A DNA stretch of 7,418 nt from Alphaproteobacteria bacterium UBA2964 (GTDB taxonomy: Bacteria; Pseudomonadota; Alphaproteobacteria; MPNO01; UBA2964), in NCBI GenBank assembly GCA_002348425.1, contig DEBE01000181.1, positions 1 through 7,418 of the forward strand, in the 5' to 3' direction. The notes beneath the pieces were generated by a model, which was given only the letters and a program-made list of their open reading frames with translations, searched no databases and was not told the DNA's origin. Shown here in pieces: positions 7,186 through 7,418 of this stretch; positions within the stretch are counted from its first letter, which is position 1, and the number at the start of each line of letters is the position of its first letter. The position numbers and the translations under genes are program-made.

Positions 7186-7418
7186 ATGAAATATGCGTGT
7201 AAGAAATCGGCTGGTATAGTTGTTGCTCCACACCATTTGGCTGCGGAAGCTGGCGCTCGCATTCTAGGGGAGGGAGGGAATGCGATAGAGGCAATGATAG
7301 CTGCTGCTGCCGCTATTACGGTTGTTTATCCGCATATGAACTCTCTTGGCGGTGATAACTTTATCCTCATTGGTGATGGTGCGATGCCCTTCGCAATAGA
7401 TGCCTGTGGTGCGGCCGC
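7186..7418 (+). CDS. Gamma-glutamyltransferase-family Ntn hydrolase, N-terminal part (possible HpxW-like oxamate amidohydrolase)
   Basis: This gene is truncated by the window edge; 77 full codons are present. Seen: HHLAAEAGARILGEGGNAIEAM, then VVYPHMNSLGGDNFILI, which is the characteristic N-terminal part of the gamma-glutamyltransferase superfamily. The autocatalytic Thr nucleophile would lie several hundred residues further on and cannot be examined. No signal peptide is evident, unlike periplasmic glutathione-cleaving Ggt. Known: HpxW of the Klebsiella hpx purine operon belongs to this superfamily and hydrolyses oxamate to oxalate and ammonia. Inference: a similar role here, from the cytoplasmic-looking N-terminus and the gene context. 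An ordinary gamma-glutamyltransferase or another amidase remains possible. The start is six bases after gpt in the same frame, with no clear ribosome binding site, which suggests translational coupling. Confidence 0.8.
   Translation, partial: MKYACKKSAGIVVAPHHLAAEAGARILGEGGNAIEAMIAAAAAITVVYPHMNSLGGDNFILIGDGAMPFAIDACGAA

Noticed and set aside
7179..7202. A seven-codon open frame (MAHEICV) whose ATG overlaps the gpt stop codon (TAATG)
   Set aside because: Too short to support as a leader peptide and without a ribosome binding site; the ATG at 7186 gives the conserved gamma-glutamyltransferase-family N-terminus.

Overview
The window is a purine-catabolism gene cluster. It carries, as contiguous genes, the steps from urate to allantoate and the oxalurate-forming transamination, together with genes whose families suggest disposal of oxalurate and oxamate. 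The base composition is moderately AT-rich (estimated by eye at about 44% GC). The gene set (membrane-bound PuuD-type urate oxidase with a cytochrome c tail, PuuE allantoinase, PucG aminotransferase) points to a proteobacterium, most likely alphaproteobacterial and possibly marine. There is no rRNA or other taxonomic marker, so this is inference. Coding density is very high: the longest gene-free stretch is 115 bases. I see no mobile element, tRNA, CRISPR array or long repeat.

Layout, left to right. (1) Positions 1-728 hold the C-terminal part of a DUF1116 protein (AllG/YlbE-YahG family), open at the window edge. (2) Positions 820-2205 hold a UbiD-family decarboxylase of unknown substrate, with apparent substitutions at the cofactor-metal ligands. 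(3) Positions 2219-2572, on the minus strand, encode 5-hydroxyisourate hydrolase (uraH), the only reversed gene. (4) A 115-base divergent intergenic region follows. (5) A tight plus-strand run comes next: puuE (allantoinase), pucG (ureidoglycine-glyoxylate aminotransferase), uraD (OHCU decarboxylase) and puuD (urate oxidase). Gaps within it are 26 bases or less, and pucG and uraD overlap by 11 bases. (6) After a 92-base gap come gpt (xanthine-guanine phosphoribosyltransferase) and the start of a gamma-glutamyltransferase-family (Ntn hydrolase) gene, which runs off the right edge.

How the genes fit together. PuuD oxidises urate to 5-hydroxyisourate, UraH opens it to OHCU, UraD decarboxylates OHCU to (S)-allantoin, and PuuE opens allantoin to allantoate. 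The enzyme converting allantoate to ureidoglycine is not in the window. PucG then transaminates ureidoglycine with glyoxylate, giving glycine and oxalurate. DUF1116 proteins are components of oxamate carbamoyltransferase (oxalurate to oxamate plus carbamoyl phosphate), and an HpxW-like gamma-glutamyltransferase relative would hydrolyse oxamate to oxalate and ammonia. The cluster can therefore be read as a route from urate through oxalurate to oxalate, with gpt providing a salvage branch for xanthine and guanine. The flanking assignments rest on family plus context. The UbiD-like protein is the component that the known pathway does not explain.
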